DNA from: Halohasta litorea
GTDB taxonomy: Archaea; Halobacteriota; Halobacteria; Halobacteriales; Haloferacaceae
Length of the DNA: 64,000 nucleotides
Assembly (NCBI RefSeq): GCF_024494645.1
Contig: NZ_JANHDJ010000001.1
Location: 744,001-808,000, forward strand
Direction of reading: 5' to 3'
Shown piece by piece: positions 15,336-24,340 of this stretch; within the stretch, counting starts at the first letter, position 1; every line of letters begins with the position of its first letter. The translations under genes were made by a program, and so were the position numbers. Below the pieces are notes generated by a model. It was not told the origin of the DNA and did not search any database. It was given only the letters and a program-made list of their open reading frames with translations.

Positions 15336-17292
15336 AGGCACTCACCACCGCGAAATTGTAGGCGGCGTGCACCAGCGTCGCCGCCAGCATCGCCACCAGA
15401 TACCACCGGAACTCCTTCCGGGCACCCAGCGCGGAGACCGCCGCCGTCACCGTGTGCAACACGAGCGGCCCGAGGAACAACGCCAGCGTCGTCGCCGGTG
15501 TCACCCCCGCGGGGGTCAGCGTCGCCTGTCCCAACACGAGTTCGGGGAGGCCGACGATCTGGGCGATGGCGGTGAACTTCTCGCCGACGAAGAAACCGAG
15601 CCCCGAGAGGCCGCCCAACAGCAGCGCGGTCTTGATCGATCGGTCGAACCGGTCGCTCTCGATACCCGCATAGATGTGGATGCTCTTGGCGACCTCCTCG
15701 ATGGCCGCGATGACGACCAAGATCAGCGGGACGGTGATCTCGATCGGCAGGACGTACAGCGCGGCGATCGCCAGCAGTTCGCCGATGAAGACGAACGGGA
15801 TCGTCAGCGCCGAGGCGATAGCGACCGATTTCGGGCCGCGGAGCCGCGCGTCGATCGCATCCAGGAACTTCAGCGGCACCGCCTTCTGGGTGAACATATC
15901 CTCCTCGCGGTAAACCCCAACCCCGAGCAGGAAGAGGATCGCCGAGCCGAGGAAGAAGGGCGCGGTCGCAAAGACGTAGCCGCCGAGGCCGACCGCCTCG
16001 CCCTGGAGCTCCATCACGACGAGTGTCAGCGGTGAGATGAGCGCGATCGGCGTCACATTTGTAAAGATCGCCGGGACGAACACGTAAGTCGTCAGGAACA
16101 CCGAGACGGTGACGGTGACGAACGTGAGTTCCTTGAACGAGCGGGCGAACATCGCGCCGACGAACGTCGATGCGAGGAACGCCAGCGCAATTGGGAGCAC
16201 GGCCGCCACCGACAGCAGCCCGCCGCCGACGCCGAGGCTGATCCCCGTGATGGCGACAACCGCGGCAAGCAGATAGGGGAGGGTTTTGCCCGCGACGATG
16301 TCGAGCCGCCGGATCGGTGCGACCAACAGCAGCTCACCCCGGCGGTTGATCCGCTCGTTGAGGATCGTCCCGCCGTAGGCCTGGATGATGAAGTTCATCG
16401 GCACGAGGAAGACGAACGCCAACACGAGCGAACTGAACGGGAAGGGTGGACTGATCTCGGCGGGCGATCCCTGCGAGTTCCCGCCGCTGAGCAGCCCATC
16501 GAGGAACGAACCGCCCTCGTCGTCGACATCGGGGTCGTCCCGCTCGTCGTCCACATCGAGATTCGCATCGTCAGTCGACTCGTCGCTCGTGCCGTCATCG
16601 GTCGACTGGTCGCCGTCGCTCCCCTCGTTCGATCCACCGTTCTCATCGTCGTTTGCGCCGTCACCACTCTCGGTCTCAGTGTCGTCATCCCTCCCGGCGT
16701 CGGTGTCGCTACTGTTGCCGCCACGGGTTCCCGTGGGCGAGGACTGTGGCCGGTACTGAAGTCGGACCGAGACCGGGTAGGCGGCGGTCTCGTTCGGTTC
16801 GAGCGCCATCAGCCGGTCGTTGTAGCCCTGGACGGCCGCCCGGAACGTGGTCAGTGCCGCCGTCCCCTTTTCGGTCGGTGCGTGGGCAACAGAGACCGTC
16901 GACTGGCCGAGCCTGCCAGCCTCGACTACCCCCTCACCGTCGTTGCCGTCGAGCGTGAGCGACACCGTTCCGCTGTTGCCCGCCGGAGCGACGAGCAGGT
17001 CCAACTCGCCGGTTTCGAGTTTCTCGCGGTCGGGCTCCCGTGGGGAGAGCGCCGCGTCGTCCGCAACCACGTCGTAGTAGGGGCTGTCGTCGTCGATGCC
17101 GACGCGGTAGATGTCCTGAGTCGGCGAGAGGCCCTCGACGCCGAGGGCCAGTCCCGCGCCCACGATCCCACCGGCCACCAGCAGCAGCGCCACCCCGGCC
17201 AGCAGCGTCCGGCGGTCGAGACTCGTCGAGCCGAGACTCACTTCCCAGCGGGCGATCCGCCAGATGTGGCGGAGGCGACTCCTGAAGCTCAC
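15328..17292 (-). CDS. ABC-2 permease fused to a PrsW-like intramembrane protease domain
   Basis: A 654-residue protein. An N-terminal helix and an extracellular domain (about 60-200) lead to a very acidic Asp/Ser/Thr linker (about 195-265). The ABC-2 membrane core spans about 285-455, with the coupling segment INRRGELLLVAPIRRLDIV. The C-terminal region (about 490-654) carries PrsW/CPBP-type motifs: AAIEEVAKSIHIYAG (EExxK), GFFVGEKF, a His in LVLHTVTAAVSALG and HAAYNFAV. The protease superfamily cleaves within membranes using Glu and His metal ligands. Fusion to an exporter suggests processing of the cargo or of a membrane partner. It starts at a GTG overlapping the ATPase stop as GTGA. Confidence 0.85.
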   Translation of the reverse strand: MSFRSRLRHIWRIARWEVSLGSTSLDRRTLLAGVALLLVAGGIVGAGLALGVEGLSPTQDIYRVGIDDDSPYYDVVADDAALSPREPDREKLETGELDLLVAPAGNSGTVSLTLDGNDGEGVVEAGRLGQSTVSVAHAPTEKGTAALTTFRAAVQGYNDRLMALEPNETAAYPVSVRLQYRPQSSPTGTRGGNSSDTDAGRDDDTETESGDGANDDENGGSNEGSDGDQSTDDGTSDESTDDANLDVDDERDDPDVDDEGGSFLDGLLSGGNSQGSPAEISPPFPFSSLVLAFVFLVPMNFIIQAYGGTILNERINRRGELLLVAPIRRLDIVAGKTLPYLLAAVVAITGISLGVGGGLLSVAAVLPIALAFLASTFVGAMFARSFKELTFVTVTVSVFLTTYVFVPAIFTNVTPIALISPLTLVVMELQGEAVGLGGYVFATAPFFLGSAILFLLGVGVYREEDMFTQKAVPLKFLDAIDARLRGPKSVAIASALTIPFVFIGELLAIAALYVLPIEITVPLILVVIAAIEEVAKSIHIYAGIESDRFDRSIKTALLLGGLSGLGFFVGEKFTAIAQIVGLPELVLGQATLTPAGVTPATTLALFLGPLVLHTVTAAVSALGARKEFRWYLVAMLAATLVHAAYNFAVVSAYV

Positions 17293-18254
17293 CGTGGCTC
17301 CTCCGGCTCGACCGCGGTGTCGGCCGCCGTGTCGGCATCCCGACCACCGGCCGGTGCGGTCGCCGCAGCGGTTCGCGGCCCGGCCATCTGTCGGCCCGTG
17401 AGATCCAGGAACAACTCTTCGAGGCTCGGCTCGTGGGTCCGGATGTCGACTACACTCCCACCGGCGGCTGCCGCGGCGTCCTGGAGCCCCTCGACTGCAT
17501 CCATCGAGTCGACGACCGCCCGGTGTCGGCCGTCGCTCGTGGGGTCGGTTTCGGGCAGGTCGATGTCGCTAAAGACGTGGTAGGTCGTCTCGCCGTACTC
17601 CTCGCGGATCGCTTCGACGGTCCCGCGGGCGATGATCCGGCCCTCGTTCATGATGATGATCCGGTCGCAGACCGATTCGACGTGGTAGAGGTTGTGGGCG
17701 CTGAAGATCACCGTTTTGTCGTCGTCCCGAAGTTCGCGAGTGAACTCCAGGACGGAGTTCGTCGTCAGGGGGTCGAGCCCGCTGGCGGGCTCGTCGTATA
17801 TGAGGACGTCAGGATCGTTGATCAGCGAGCGGGCGATAGCCACCTTGCGTTTCATCCCTTTCGACATATCGCCGATGCGGCGGTCGCGGTACTCCAGATC
17901 GAGCCGGTCGAGCGTCTCGGCGATCCGCTCGTTCGCAACCGACCGCGGCACGTCGTAGAGATCAGCGAAGAAGGTGAGATAGGAGGTGGGCGTCATATCC
18001 TGATATAAGGGCGACTCCTCGGGCAGGAAGCCGAGCCGGTGGCGCATTTCGGCGTTCTGGGCGTCGAACCCCGCGACTTCGGCGCTGCCTGCGGTCGGCT
18101 CGATCAGCCCGGCGAGCATCTTCAGCGTCGTGGTCTTTCCGGCCCCGTTCGGCCCGACGACGCCGAAGATCTCACCGGTTTCGACCTCGAAGGAGCTGTC
18201 GACGACGGCCGCAAAATCACCGTACGTCTTCCGCAAACCCGAGACCCGTATCAT
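17289..18254 (-). CDS. ABC transporter ATP-binding protein
   Basis: A 321-residue ATPase with Walker A GPNGAGKTTT (about 34-43), Q-loop region FLPEESPLYQDM, signature MSKGMKRKVAIARSL (close to LSGGQ), Walker B DVLIYDEPASGLDP and the H-loop in FSAHNLYHVESV. It resembles NatA/CcmA-type exporters. The C-terminal 80 residues form a regulatory extension with an acidic tail. It is the first gene of the operon with the two permeases. A T-rich promoter element lies about 27 nt upstream of ATG 18254. Confidence 0.93.
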   Translation of the reverse strand: MIRVSGLRKTYGDFAAVVDSSFEVETGEIFGVVGPNGAGKTTTLKMLAGLIEPTAGSAEVAGFDAQNAEMRHRLGFLPEESPLYQDMTPTSYLTFFADLYDVPRSVANERIAETLDRLDLEYRDRRIGDMSKGMKRKVAIARSLINDPDVLIYDEPASGLDPLTTNSVLEFTRELRDDDKTVIFSAHNLYHVESVCDRIIIMNEGRIIARGTVEAIREEYGETTYHVFSDIDLPETDPTSDGRHRAVVDSMDAVEGLQDAAAAAGGSVVDIRTHEPSLEELFLDLTGRQMAGPRTAAATAPAGGRDADTAADTAVEPEEPR

Positions 18255-18336
18255 ACCGGACCTGTCGCCTGTGAGTACAAAAACGCACGGCCGAAAATAC
18301 AGCAGGTGATAGCCAGACAGCCGCCAGTTAGGCAGC

Positions 18337-18355
18337 GACTACTTAAATAGTAGTC
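18337..18355. terminator. Hairpin GACTACT-TAAAT-AGTAGTC at the end of the flavin reductase gene
   Basis: A perfect 7-bp inverted repeat with an AT loop overlaps the flavin reductase stop codon and lies just upstream of the ABC operon. It may mark the 3' end of the VOC-flavin reductase transcript. Archaeal termination usually needs only U-tracts, so the role is uncertain. Confidence 0.35.
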
Positions 18356-18944
18356 AGGATGGGCGGTCGATGCTGAACCGTTCTGCGGTCGAGGCGTACT
18401 GACTCCCCGACAGCCGACCTACCGTATCGATGTTCTCGATGTCGATCTTTCCATCGGTCAGTACGTCCTCGTCGACGTGGGCGTGGACGACCTCGCCGAG
18501 GATCAGGACGCTGCCGCCGACCTCGATCCAGTCGTAGCGTTCGCACTCGAAGGCGGCTTTCGCGGCCGCAACGCGTGGTGGATCGACAGCGACCGACGCC
18601 GCGCGTTCGATGCCGACGTGGTCGAACTCGCTTTCACCGGGTTCGAGCGTCGCGCTCGTGGCGTTCATTCGGTCGACAAGGTCGCCCGTCACGACGTTGA
18701 CGACGAACTCCTCGGTCTCATGGACGTTCCGGGGTGTATCCTTCAACTCGCTGCTGCCGACCGGCGCGAACATGACCACCGGCGGATCGATCGCGACGAC
18801 ATTAAAAAAGCTGTACGGCGCGAGGTTGTCGACGCCCGCCTTGCTCCGGCTGCTGATCCAGCCGATCGGCCGCGGGGTGACCGCCGTAGACAGCAGCCGA
18901 TACGCGGAGCCGAACGCATCCGGCGGGCTGTCGCGGCTCGGCAT
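18354..18944 (-). CDS. Flavin reductase-like, FMN-binding protein
   Basis: A 196-residue protein of the split-barrel flavin reductase family. It shows TAVTPRPIGWISSRS near residues 19-33, NLAPYSFFNVVAIDPPVVMFAP (positions about 40-61), and DTPRNVHETEEFVVNVV. Homologues reduce FMN with NAD(P)H or use it as cofactor. It directly follows the VOC gene, with stop TAA abutting the ATG, so the two are translationally linked. The substrate is not predictable. It is related in domain, not closely in sequence, to the protein at 62492. Confidence 0.86.
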   Translation of the reverse strand: MPSRDSPPDAFGSAYRLLSTAVTPRPIGWISSRSKAGVDNLAPYSFFNVVAIDPPVVMFAPVGSSELKDTPRNVHETEEFVVNVVTGDLVDRMNATSATLEPGESEFDHVGIERAASVAVDPPRVAAAKAAFECERYDWIEVGGSVLILGEVVHAHVDEDVLTDGKIDIENIDTVGRLSGSQYASTAERFSIDRPS

Positions 18945-19556
18945 TTAAACCCCACCGACGCCGGAGTCGGCTTCGTCGAGGTCGACCGGCTCGCTCTCGA
19001 TCCCGAGTTCGTCGAGGGCCGCCGCAAGGTGGTCGTCCTCGACGTAGGCGGCCCCCGCCGCGACTCGAATCCGCTGGGCGGTCGCCAGTGCCTCGCCGCG
19101 GCGATCGTCGGGGATGTCGTACTTGTCAGTGGCCAACTCGATGACGAGGCCGTTGTGGTCGGTGGTATACAGCGAGTGAAACGCGCCGCGATCGAACTCG
19201 TTGTAGCCGATTCCCTCCTCGTCGAGGGCGGCTTTGGTCTCCTCGAACCGCTCGGGGTCGACCGAGAAGGCGAGGTGGTGGACGGCTCCAATACCGGGCC
19301 GTTGGCCGCCGCGGTTCGACGGCTGGTCGGAGACGAAGAACGTCACCATCCGACCGTCGCCGGTGTCGAAAAACAGGTGCGTCATCGAGGGGTCGTCGAG
19401 GTTCGGCTGGCGCAACACCAGCGGCATCCCGAGGATATCGCGGTAGAAGTCGACTGTATCTTCCTCGTTGCTGCCGATGATCGAAATGTGGTCGGTGCCG
19501 GTCACGCTGATCGCACTGTCGGGCCGGTCGGCCGTGACGGGGATCTCATCGCTCAT
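18945..19556 (-). CDS. VOC/glyoxalase-fold protein (ring-cleaving dioxygenase-like)
   Basis: A 203-residue protein with a vicinal-oxygen-chelate fold. It contains GTDHISIIGSNEEDTVDFY with a metal-ligand His near residue 23, GIGAVHHLAFSVD near 88-100 with the second His, and GLVIELATD near 133-141 with the Glu ligand. Together these give the His-His-Glu metal site of ring-cleaving dioxygenases and glyoxalases. It shares an operon with a flavin reductase, suggesting a small oxidative or detoxifying pathway. TATA box at 19579-19587. Confidence 0.82.
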   Translation of the reverse strand: MSDEIPVTADRPDSAISVTGTDHISIIGSNEEDTVDFYRDILGMPLVLRQPNLDDPSMTHLFFDTGDGRMVTFFVSDQPSNRGGQRPGIGAVHHLAFSVDPERFEETKAALDEEGIGYNEFDRGAFHSLYTTDHNGLVIELATDKYDIPDDRRGEALATAQRIRVAAGAAYVEDDHLAAALDELGIESEPVDLDEADSGVGGV

Positions 19557-19578
19557 TGTCCCATATCGGGTCCGAACC

Positions 19579-19587
19579 GATATATCA
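19579..19587 (-). promoter_or_regulatory. TATA box for the VOC-flavin reductase operon
   Basis: TGATATATC on the minus strand is centred about 27 nt before the ATG at 19556. Confidence 0.55.
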
Positions 19588-19663
19588 GTTCGCGGACTTC
19601 ACTGTAACCACGTAACACCGATGCTACTGGCTTCGATTGCGGACGGCTCCTGGAGCGAGCGCG

Positions 19664-20473
19664 ATGACTGACCACCCACGGCTGGCTGACGACTCACGGC
19701 TGACTGCCGAGCCGACCGGCCGCGTCGTCGGCGTCGACGGCTGTGCTGGCGGCTGGTTTGCGGTGTGGATCGCCGGTGACGGCCTCCAGCACGGCCTTTA
19801 TAAAACGGTCCGCGATCTGTTTGCTGCTCACAGCGATGCCGACCGGCTGTTGGTCGACATTCCGATCGGGCTCGAATCCACCGGATCGAGAGCCTGCGAC
19901 CGGCTCGCCCGGCAGTGGCTCGGTGCACGCGGGTCGTCGGTGTTTCCGGCCCCTTGTCGAGCGGTCGTCGAATACCGCCAGCAGGCGGGCGAGGCCGCCA
20001 GCTACGAGCGGGCGAACCGACTGCAACGCGAGCAGCTCGACGCCGGGATCTCACAGCAGGCCTGGAACATCACCGAGAAGATCGCCGCGATAGATCGGTC
20101 TCTGCGTGACGCACCTCCAGGAGCCGATGTCTACGAGAGCCACCCCGAGCTCTGTTTCGCACGGTTGAATCGGGGGTATCCGATCGCACACCCGAAATCG
20201 GGCGCGATCGGTCGCGCCGCTCGGTTCGGTGTCCTGGGCGAGTGGAGCGACGACTGGGAGCCGATTTATAAAGACGCGTGTGAGGAATACCGCTTCAATC
20301 AGGTCGCCCGCGACGACATCGTCGACGCGTTGGTGTTGTGTGTGGCCGGTCAACAGCCGCTGGCGTCGGTGCCCGCCGCGCCGCCGGTCGACGACCAGGA
20401 GCTACCGATGCGGATCGTCGCCCCCGATATCGACCCGGCATGGACCCAATATATTGACCTCGCCGAGCGCTAA
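19664..20473 (+). CDS. DUF429 family protein
   Basis: A 269-residue protein. It has the RNase H-like N-terminus GRVVGVDGCAGGWFAVWI near residues 18-35, LLVDIPIGLES near 63-73, FPAPCRAVVEY, and the C-terminal VARDDIVDALVLCV. The conserved Asp residues in GVDG, DIPIG and DDIVDAL match the acidic site of DUF429 proteins. The family is predicted to be nuclease-like, but its function is unproven. ATG 19664 is chosen because it starts just before the conserved block. Confidence 0.84.
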   Translation: MTDHPRLADDSRLTAEPTGRVVGVDGCAGGWFAVWIAGDGLQHGLYKTVRDLFAAHSDADRLLVDIPIGLESTGSRACDRLARQWLGARGSSVFPAPCRAVVEYRQQAGEAASYERANRLQREQLDAGISQQAWNITEKIAAIDRSLRDAPPGADVYESHPELCFARLNRGYPIAHPKSGAIGRAARFGVLGEWSDDWEPIYKDACEEYRFNQVARDDIVDALVLCVAGQQPLASVPAAPPVDDQELPMRIVAPDIDPAWTQYIDLAER

Positions 20474-20480
20474 TCGGTAT

Positions 20481-20930
20481 TTAAAAGTCGCTCTCGTCGT
20501 CCAGTTCGTCTTCCTCGAAGGTGGGTTCCATCTGCGGCGAGTCGTCGGCCTCGGCGTCGTCGGGTTCGCGGCGCGTCGACTCGTCCTCGTAGAGATCGGC
20601 CGTCCGTTCGGTGTCGGTGACCGCGGGGCCGTCGGCGACCGCTCGGGCGGCGGCCTGCTGGGCCTCTGCCGCGCTGGCGTACTCCTCGTCGGGGAGCCGG
20701 TCGAAGACGCTGCCGAGGGATTCGGTCTCATTCGGTAGGTCGATCGCCTCGATGGCGTACTCGTCGGCCAGCTCCTCGCTGGTCGTCGGATAGGTGCGGT
20801 CCTCCAGCAGTCCCGCCGCCTCGTCGCCGATCATCTCAGTTACGTGGTCGGCGCGCTCGGACTGACGGTCTCTGGCCGCGTCGGTGACGGTCTCGTCCGC
20901 AACGATGGTGTCGTCACTCTCGTCGGGCAT
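20481..20930 (-). CDS. Acidic conserved protein, DUF5789-like
   Basis: A 149-residue, extremely acidic soluble protein starting MPDESDDTIVADETV at ATG 20930. A central block, YPTTSEELADEYAIEAIDLP followed by NETESLGSVFDRLPDEEY (about 48-86), resembles the haloarchaeal DUF5789 family. The tail is a low-complexity Asp/Glu stretch. It converges on the DUF429 gene with 7 bases between. The function is unknown; the family name is moderate confidence. Confidence 0.65.
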   Translation of the reverse strand: MPDESDDTIVADETVTDAARDRQSERADHVTEMIGDEAAGLLEDRTYPTTSEELADEYAIEAIDLPNETESLGSVFDRLPDEEYASAAEAQQAAARAVADGPAVTDTERTADLYEDESTRREPDDAEADDSPQMEPTFEEDELDDESDF

Positions 20931-20997
20931 GGTCGAGGGGTCGGTAGCGCGTCGAAAAAGCGTAGTGTCCAGGAAGCGTGGGATACCCACCAGCAGC

Positions 20998-21894
20998 TTA
21001 CGCCACGCTGAGTTCGGTCTCTTCGACAGCCTCGCCCAGCAGGGTTTTTATCTCGTCGACGGTCGCATCGCCCTCCGAGGCGTTTTCCATCAGCACGGTC
21101 TCGCTGGGGAAGAGGTGCTCGCCGAGGACGAGGCCGTAGTCGCGGGCCGTCGAGCCGGTCATCGTGAGATAGACGCCGAGGCCGCTGTCGGCGATCGCGG
21201 CCTCCTCCTCACGTTCTTCGTCGGGATAGACGAACTCGACGCCCTCGATGGTGTCGGTGCCGAGGACGGCCTCGACGAGCCGTTCATACCGCGGCGAGAT
21301 ACAGAGCGGCCCCTCGTGGGCGTCGACGAACGAGCGGTCGAGGTCCTCGCCGTTGAGGAGCTCCGGGGTCGCCATCAGCGTATGGTAGACCGTATCACCG
21401 AGCCCGGTGACGACCCGAACGTCGGTGTCTTTCGGGTTGATCCGGCGGTTGATCTCGGCCAGCGATCCCAGCCCTGCTGCTTGGAGTTCGACGACCTCTT
21501 CGAGCACCAGATCGGCGCTGTCGAAACCGAGGGCGAACTCGTGGGTCCGCAACGCCCGAAACGGCTCCTCGCGGCCGATGAGCTGGAGCTTGGTGTCGCC
21601 GAGGTCGACGGTCGCGCTGTCGAAGACGACACGCCGGGGGAACCCGTCGCGGCTGTCCCGCAGGAGGGTGTACTCGGGAGCAAACGGATCAGTGGGATCG
21701 CTGTAGTCAGCGAGCCGTTCGTAGGGGCCATGGTCCGGGTCGGTGGTGCCTTTGGTGATCGCTTTCTCGTAGCGAAGCGTCGAACTCACCGAGTCGGCGA
21801 GCGCCTCACAATCCGCAACGGAGGCGAGTCGTTCGAACACCGCTTCGAGCGGTCGACCCTTTCTGGGAACCGCCACCGGAACCGTTCGGCTCAT
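20998..21894 (-). CDS. HisG-like protein of unknown role
   Basis: A 298-residue protein. Its N-terminus, VPVAVPRKGRPLEAVFERLA, resembles the start of ATP phosphoribosyltransferase (HisG). HEFALGFDSADLVLEEV near 133-149 fits the HisG middle region. The segment VYLTMTGSTARDYGLVLGE near 248-266 fits HisG's phosphoribosyl-diphosphate loop, usually of the form DIVETGRTLKENGL. No ACT-like regulatory domain is evident. It is too divergent to call a histidine enzyme, and no his genes are adjacent. It may be a paralogue with a binding or regulatory role. Confidence 0.55.
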   Translation of the reverse strand: MSRTVPVAVPRKGRPLEAVFERLASVADCEALADSVSSTLRYEKAITKGTTDPDHGPYERLADYSDPTDPFAPEYTLLRDSRDGFPRRVVFDSATVDLGDTKLQLIGREEPFRALRTHEFALGFDSADLVLEEVVELQAAGLGSLAEINRRINPKDTDVRVVTGLGDTVYHTLMATPELLNGEDLDRSFVDAHEGPLCISPRYERLVEAVLGTDTIEGVEFVYPDEEREEEAAIADSGLGVYLTMTGSTARDYGLVLGEHLFPSETVLMENASEGDATVDEIKTLLGEAVEETELSVA

Positions 21895-21967
21895 TGTCGG
21901 AGTGTCGGAACCGGCTCCTAAACAGATTCCGCTTCGCCCGCCGTGCGTCAGTCACTGCCATCCACAG

Positions 21968-22013
21968 CCGTTCGGTTGCCGCTACCGTTCGGTTGCCGCT
22001 ACCGTTCGGTTGC
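21968..22013. repeat. 17-bp tandem repeat, 2.7 copies
   Basis: CCGTTCGGTTGCCGCTA occurs twice in tandem, followed by a partial third copy CCGTTCGGTTGC. It lies in the gap between the end of the coiled-coil gene and the start of the HisG-like gene. The period is 17 bp, so it is not a coding repeat. It may be slippage DNA or a regulator array upstream of the HisG-like gene. Confidence 0.75.
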
Positions 22014-22035
22014 TGCTGTCGTCGGTTGCCGCCGA

Positions 22036-24228
22036 TCAGTTGTCGACGTTGCCGTCAGCACCGTCGCCACCCCCGCCGTTGCCGCCAGCCCCGCCACCAA
22101 CGCCGCCGAAGGCACTGGAGAGCTGGTTGCGGAACTGTTCGAGGGCGTCGATCTCGGCCTCCAGTTCGTCGACCCGGTCGCGGACCGATGCGACCTCCCC
22201 GGCGTCGGCTTTCGAGTCGAGATCGTCGAGCGCGTTGAGATCGTCCCGCAGATCACTGATATCGGACTGCAGCCGCCGCTTGCTCGACCGGATGGTATCG
22301 TCGAGGCTGTCGAGGTCGTCGTTGATATCGACCAGCTCCTCGTTCACCTCGCCGAGATCCCCGTCGAGCTCCGAGAGGTCGTCGTCCAGCGCGTCGACCG
22401 TCTCGCCGATCTCGCCGATCTCATCGAAGGCGTGGTCGAGATCCGTATCGAGATCCTCGACCGCGTCGGTCGCCTCTTCGGCAGCCGACTCGGCGATTGC
22501 GGCGGTCTCGACCGCGCCCTCGGCGTCGGCGGCGGCGCTCTCGGCGGTGTCGGTCGCGCTCTCGACGTCCCGGGAGAGTTTGGAGACCGAGGTGTCGAGT
22601 TTGTCGACCTGCGTTTCGGCCGCGTCGGCAGTGGCTTCGGCCCCCTCGACGCGCTCGCCGAGGTCGTCGACCGACTCTTCGGCTCCTTCGACGCGGTCGT
22701 CGAGCGCCTCGACCTCGCGTTCGACGCTGTTGACGCCGGTCCGCAGGCTCGTCAGGTCCGCACTGAGATCGGCCCGCTCGGAGCCCGCCGAGTCGAGTTT
22801 GACCGAGATCTCGTCGATCTCCTTCGAGAGCTCCTCGACGTCCGACCGGAGGTCGCCGAAGATCTCGGTCGCCGTCCCGTTTTCGTTGATGAACTCCTCG
22901 AGGGCGTCGGTGTAGGCCGCGAGGTCTTCGACCTGCGACTGGACGCGATTGAGTCGGACATCGACGCTCCGGGGGACGCCCGAGCCGAGTTCCTTTTCGA
23001 GCAGGGCGCGGTCCTCCTCGGAGACGTTGTCATTTCTGAGCTCCGCCGCGAGCACGGCGGCGATGCCGCCCTGGACGGCGACGACCGACGAGGAGTCGTC
23101 GGCCTCGCCGTCGACCGCGGGGGTTGCTGTGATGGCTGGCTGGAGGTCGTCGTCGACGGCTTGAGGGTCGGCTGTCACGTGTGAATCGTCGCGTTCCGTG
23201 TCGGCTTGTGGCTCGCTGTCATCCGTGTCGATGGCTGTGGGGTCGCTGTCGGTATCCGGGTCCGCGTCGTCGACGGTCGCCGACTCGCTGTCGTCCGGAT
23301 CGATCTCTACTCCGTCGTCAGTCGAGTCCGCGTCCAGTGCGTCTGCGTCGGCCGATTCGTCATCGATCGGCTGGGCGCTCTCGCTGGCGCTCACGTCGCC
23401 GTCGTCTTCGTCGGCTGCCTCGCCGGAATCGCCGACTGCTGGGGTATCACCGGCCTGATCGACCGATGTATCGTCGGGTTGGTCGACCGATGCGGTATCG
23501 TCGTCATCAGCGAATGGGGCACTCTCGTCGACCGTCGGTTCGTCGGTTTCGGCCTCCGCGATCGGTTCGTCGGGCTGCTGATCGGCAGACGGCTCCGAGT
23601 CGTCGGCCGCTGCATCGAGGCCGGTCGGCTCCGCCGGTTCCTCGTCGGCGGCTTCGACGTCACCGAGTTCACCGTCGGAAACCGAGCCGGGGGTCGCATC
23701 CGCGAGTGGATCGCCCCCATCGTCGCTGAGCGGGTCCTGTGGGGCCTCCTCGCCGTCGACGCCGGGCAGCGAGCTGCGGTTCCCCGACAGCACGTCTCGG
23801 ACGAGCTGGCTGTTGTCGGGGCCCAACACGCCCTCGATGTCGGCGGCCTCCTCCTGTTCTTTCGCCGAGAGCTCCTTGAGCGTCGGCTCGATGAGGAACG
23901 ACGAGAGGTCGCCCGTGTCGTCGGTTCGAATCCCGTAGACGGTTTTGACCTCCTCGCCGGGATCGAGATCGCGCTCGAACTCGACACGGTGGTCCTTGTA
24001 CGCCGTCCACTGGTCGCTCTCGAACTCCGGGTGGAACCCCACCCGCTCCATCGGGAACGACTCGGGAATCTGGTCGGTCAACCGCACGTGGGTTGGCTCT
24101 GACTTGTTCGAGGCAAGCAGAAAAACGACCGCTGGGACGGGGAACTCCTCGGCAGTGACCGTTTTCTCGACGGTGATCCCGTCTTTCGAAACAGTCACAG
24201 GCTCGTTACTGTCTGACCCCTGGCTCAT
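22036..24228 (-). CDS. Large acidic coiled-coil protein
   Basis: A 730-residue protein in four parts. A folded N-terminal domain (about 1-140) starts SQGSDSNEPVTVSKDGIT and resembles surface-decorating Ig-like folds. A very acidic Asp/Glu/Ser/Thr linker spans about 150-380. A long heptad-rich coiled coil spans about 410-690, with recurring ELSKEIDEI, VEALDDRVEGAEESVDDL and SELDGDLGEVNEEL units. A Gly-rich tail ends AGGNGGGGDGADGNVDN. There is no signal peptide. A structural or scaffold role is plausible. ATG 24228 is preferred to a GTG five codons upstream. Confidence 0.78.
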   Translation of the reverse strand: MSQGSDSNEPVTVSKDGITVEKTVTAEEFPVPAVVFLLASNKSEPTHVRLTDQIPESFPMERVGFHPEFESDQWTAYKDHRVEFERDLDPGEEVKTVYGIRTDDTGDLSSFLIEPTLKELSAKEQEEAADIEGVLGPDNSQLVRDVLSGNRSSLPGVDGEEAPQDPLSDDGGDPLADATPGSVSDGELGDVEAADEEPAEPTGLDAAADDSEPSADQQPDEPIAEAETDEPTVDESAPFADDDDTASVDQPDDTSVDQAGDTPAVGDSGEAADEDDGDVSASESAQPIDDESADADALDADSTDDGVEIDPDDSESATVDDADPDTDSDPTAIDTDDSEPQADTERDDSHVTADPQAVDDDLQPAITATPAVDGEADDSSSVVAVQGGIAAVLAAELRNDNVSEEDRALLEKELGSGVPRSVDVRLNRVQSQVEDLAAYTDALEEFINENGTATEIFGDLRSDVEELSKEIDEISVKLDSAGSERADLSADLTSLRTGVNSVEREVEALDDRVEGAEESVDDLGERVEGAEATADAAETQVDKLDTSVSKLSRDVESATDTAESAAADAEGAVETAAIAESAAEEATDAVEDLDTDLDHAFDEIGEIGETVDALDDDLSELDGDLGEVNEELVDINDDLDSLDDTIRSSKRRLQSDISDLRDDLNALDDLDSKADAGEVASVRDRVDELEAEIDALEQFRNQLSSAFGGVGGGAGGNGGGGDGADGNVDN

Positions 24229-24340
24229 AAAAGGGTGTTTCACACCAGCGTCTTAAAATGTACGGGCTGGTTTTCGTGTTTGATAGCCAACCGCTCGTCG
24301 ACTGACAGGAGTGAGTGCTGTCGCTACGGTGTCGATGGAC

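Noticed and set aside
21943-23184. Open frame of 413 codons antisense to the coiled-coil gene
   Set aside because: The minus-strand product has regular heptads and acidic linkers; the plus frame has no domain.
22036-24228. Possible surface-layer or flagellar protein
   Set aside because: No signal peptide or archaellin motif; only coiled coil and acidic linkers are evident.
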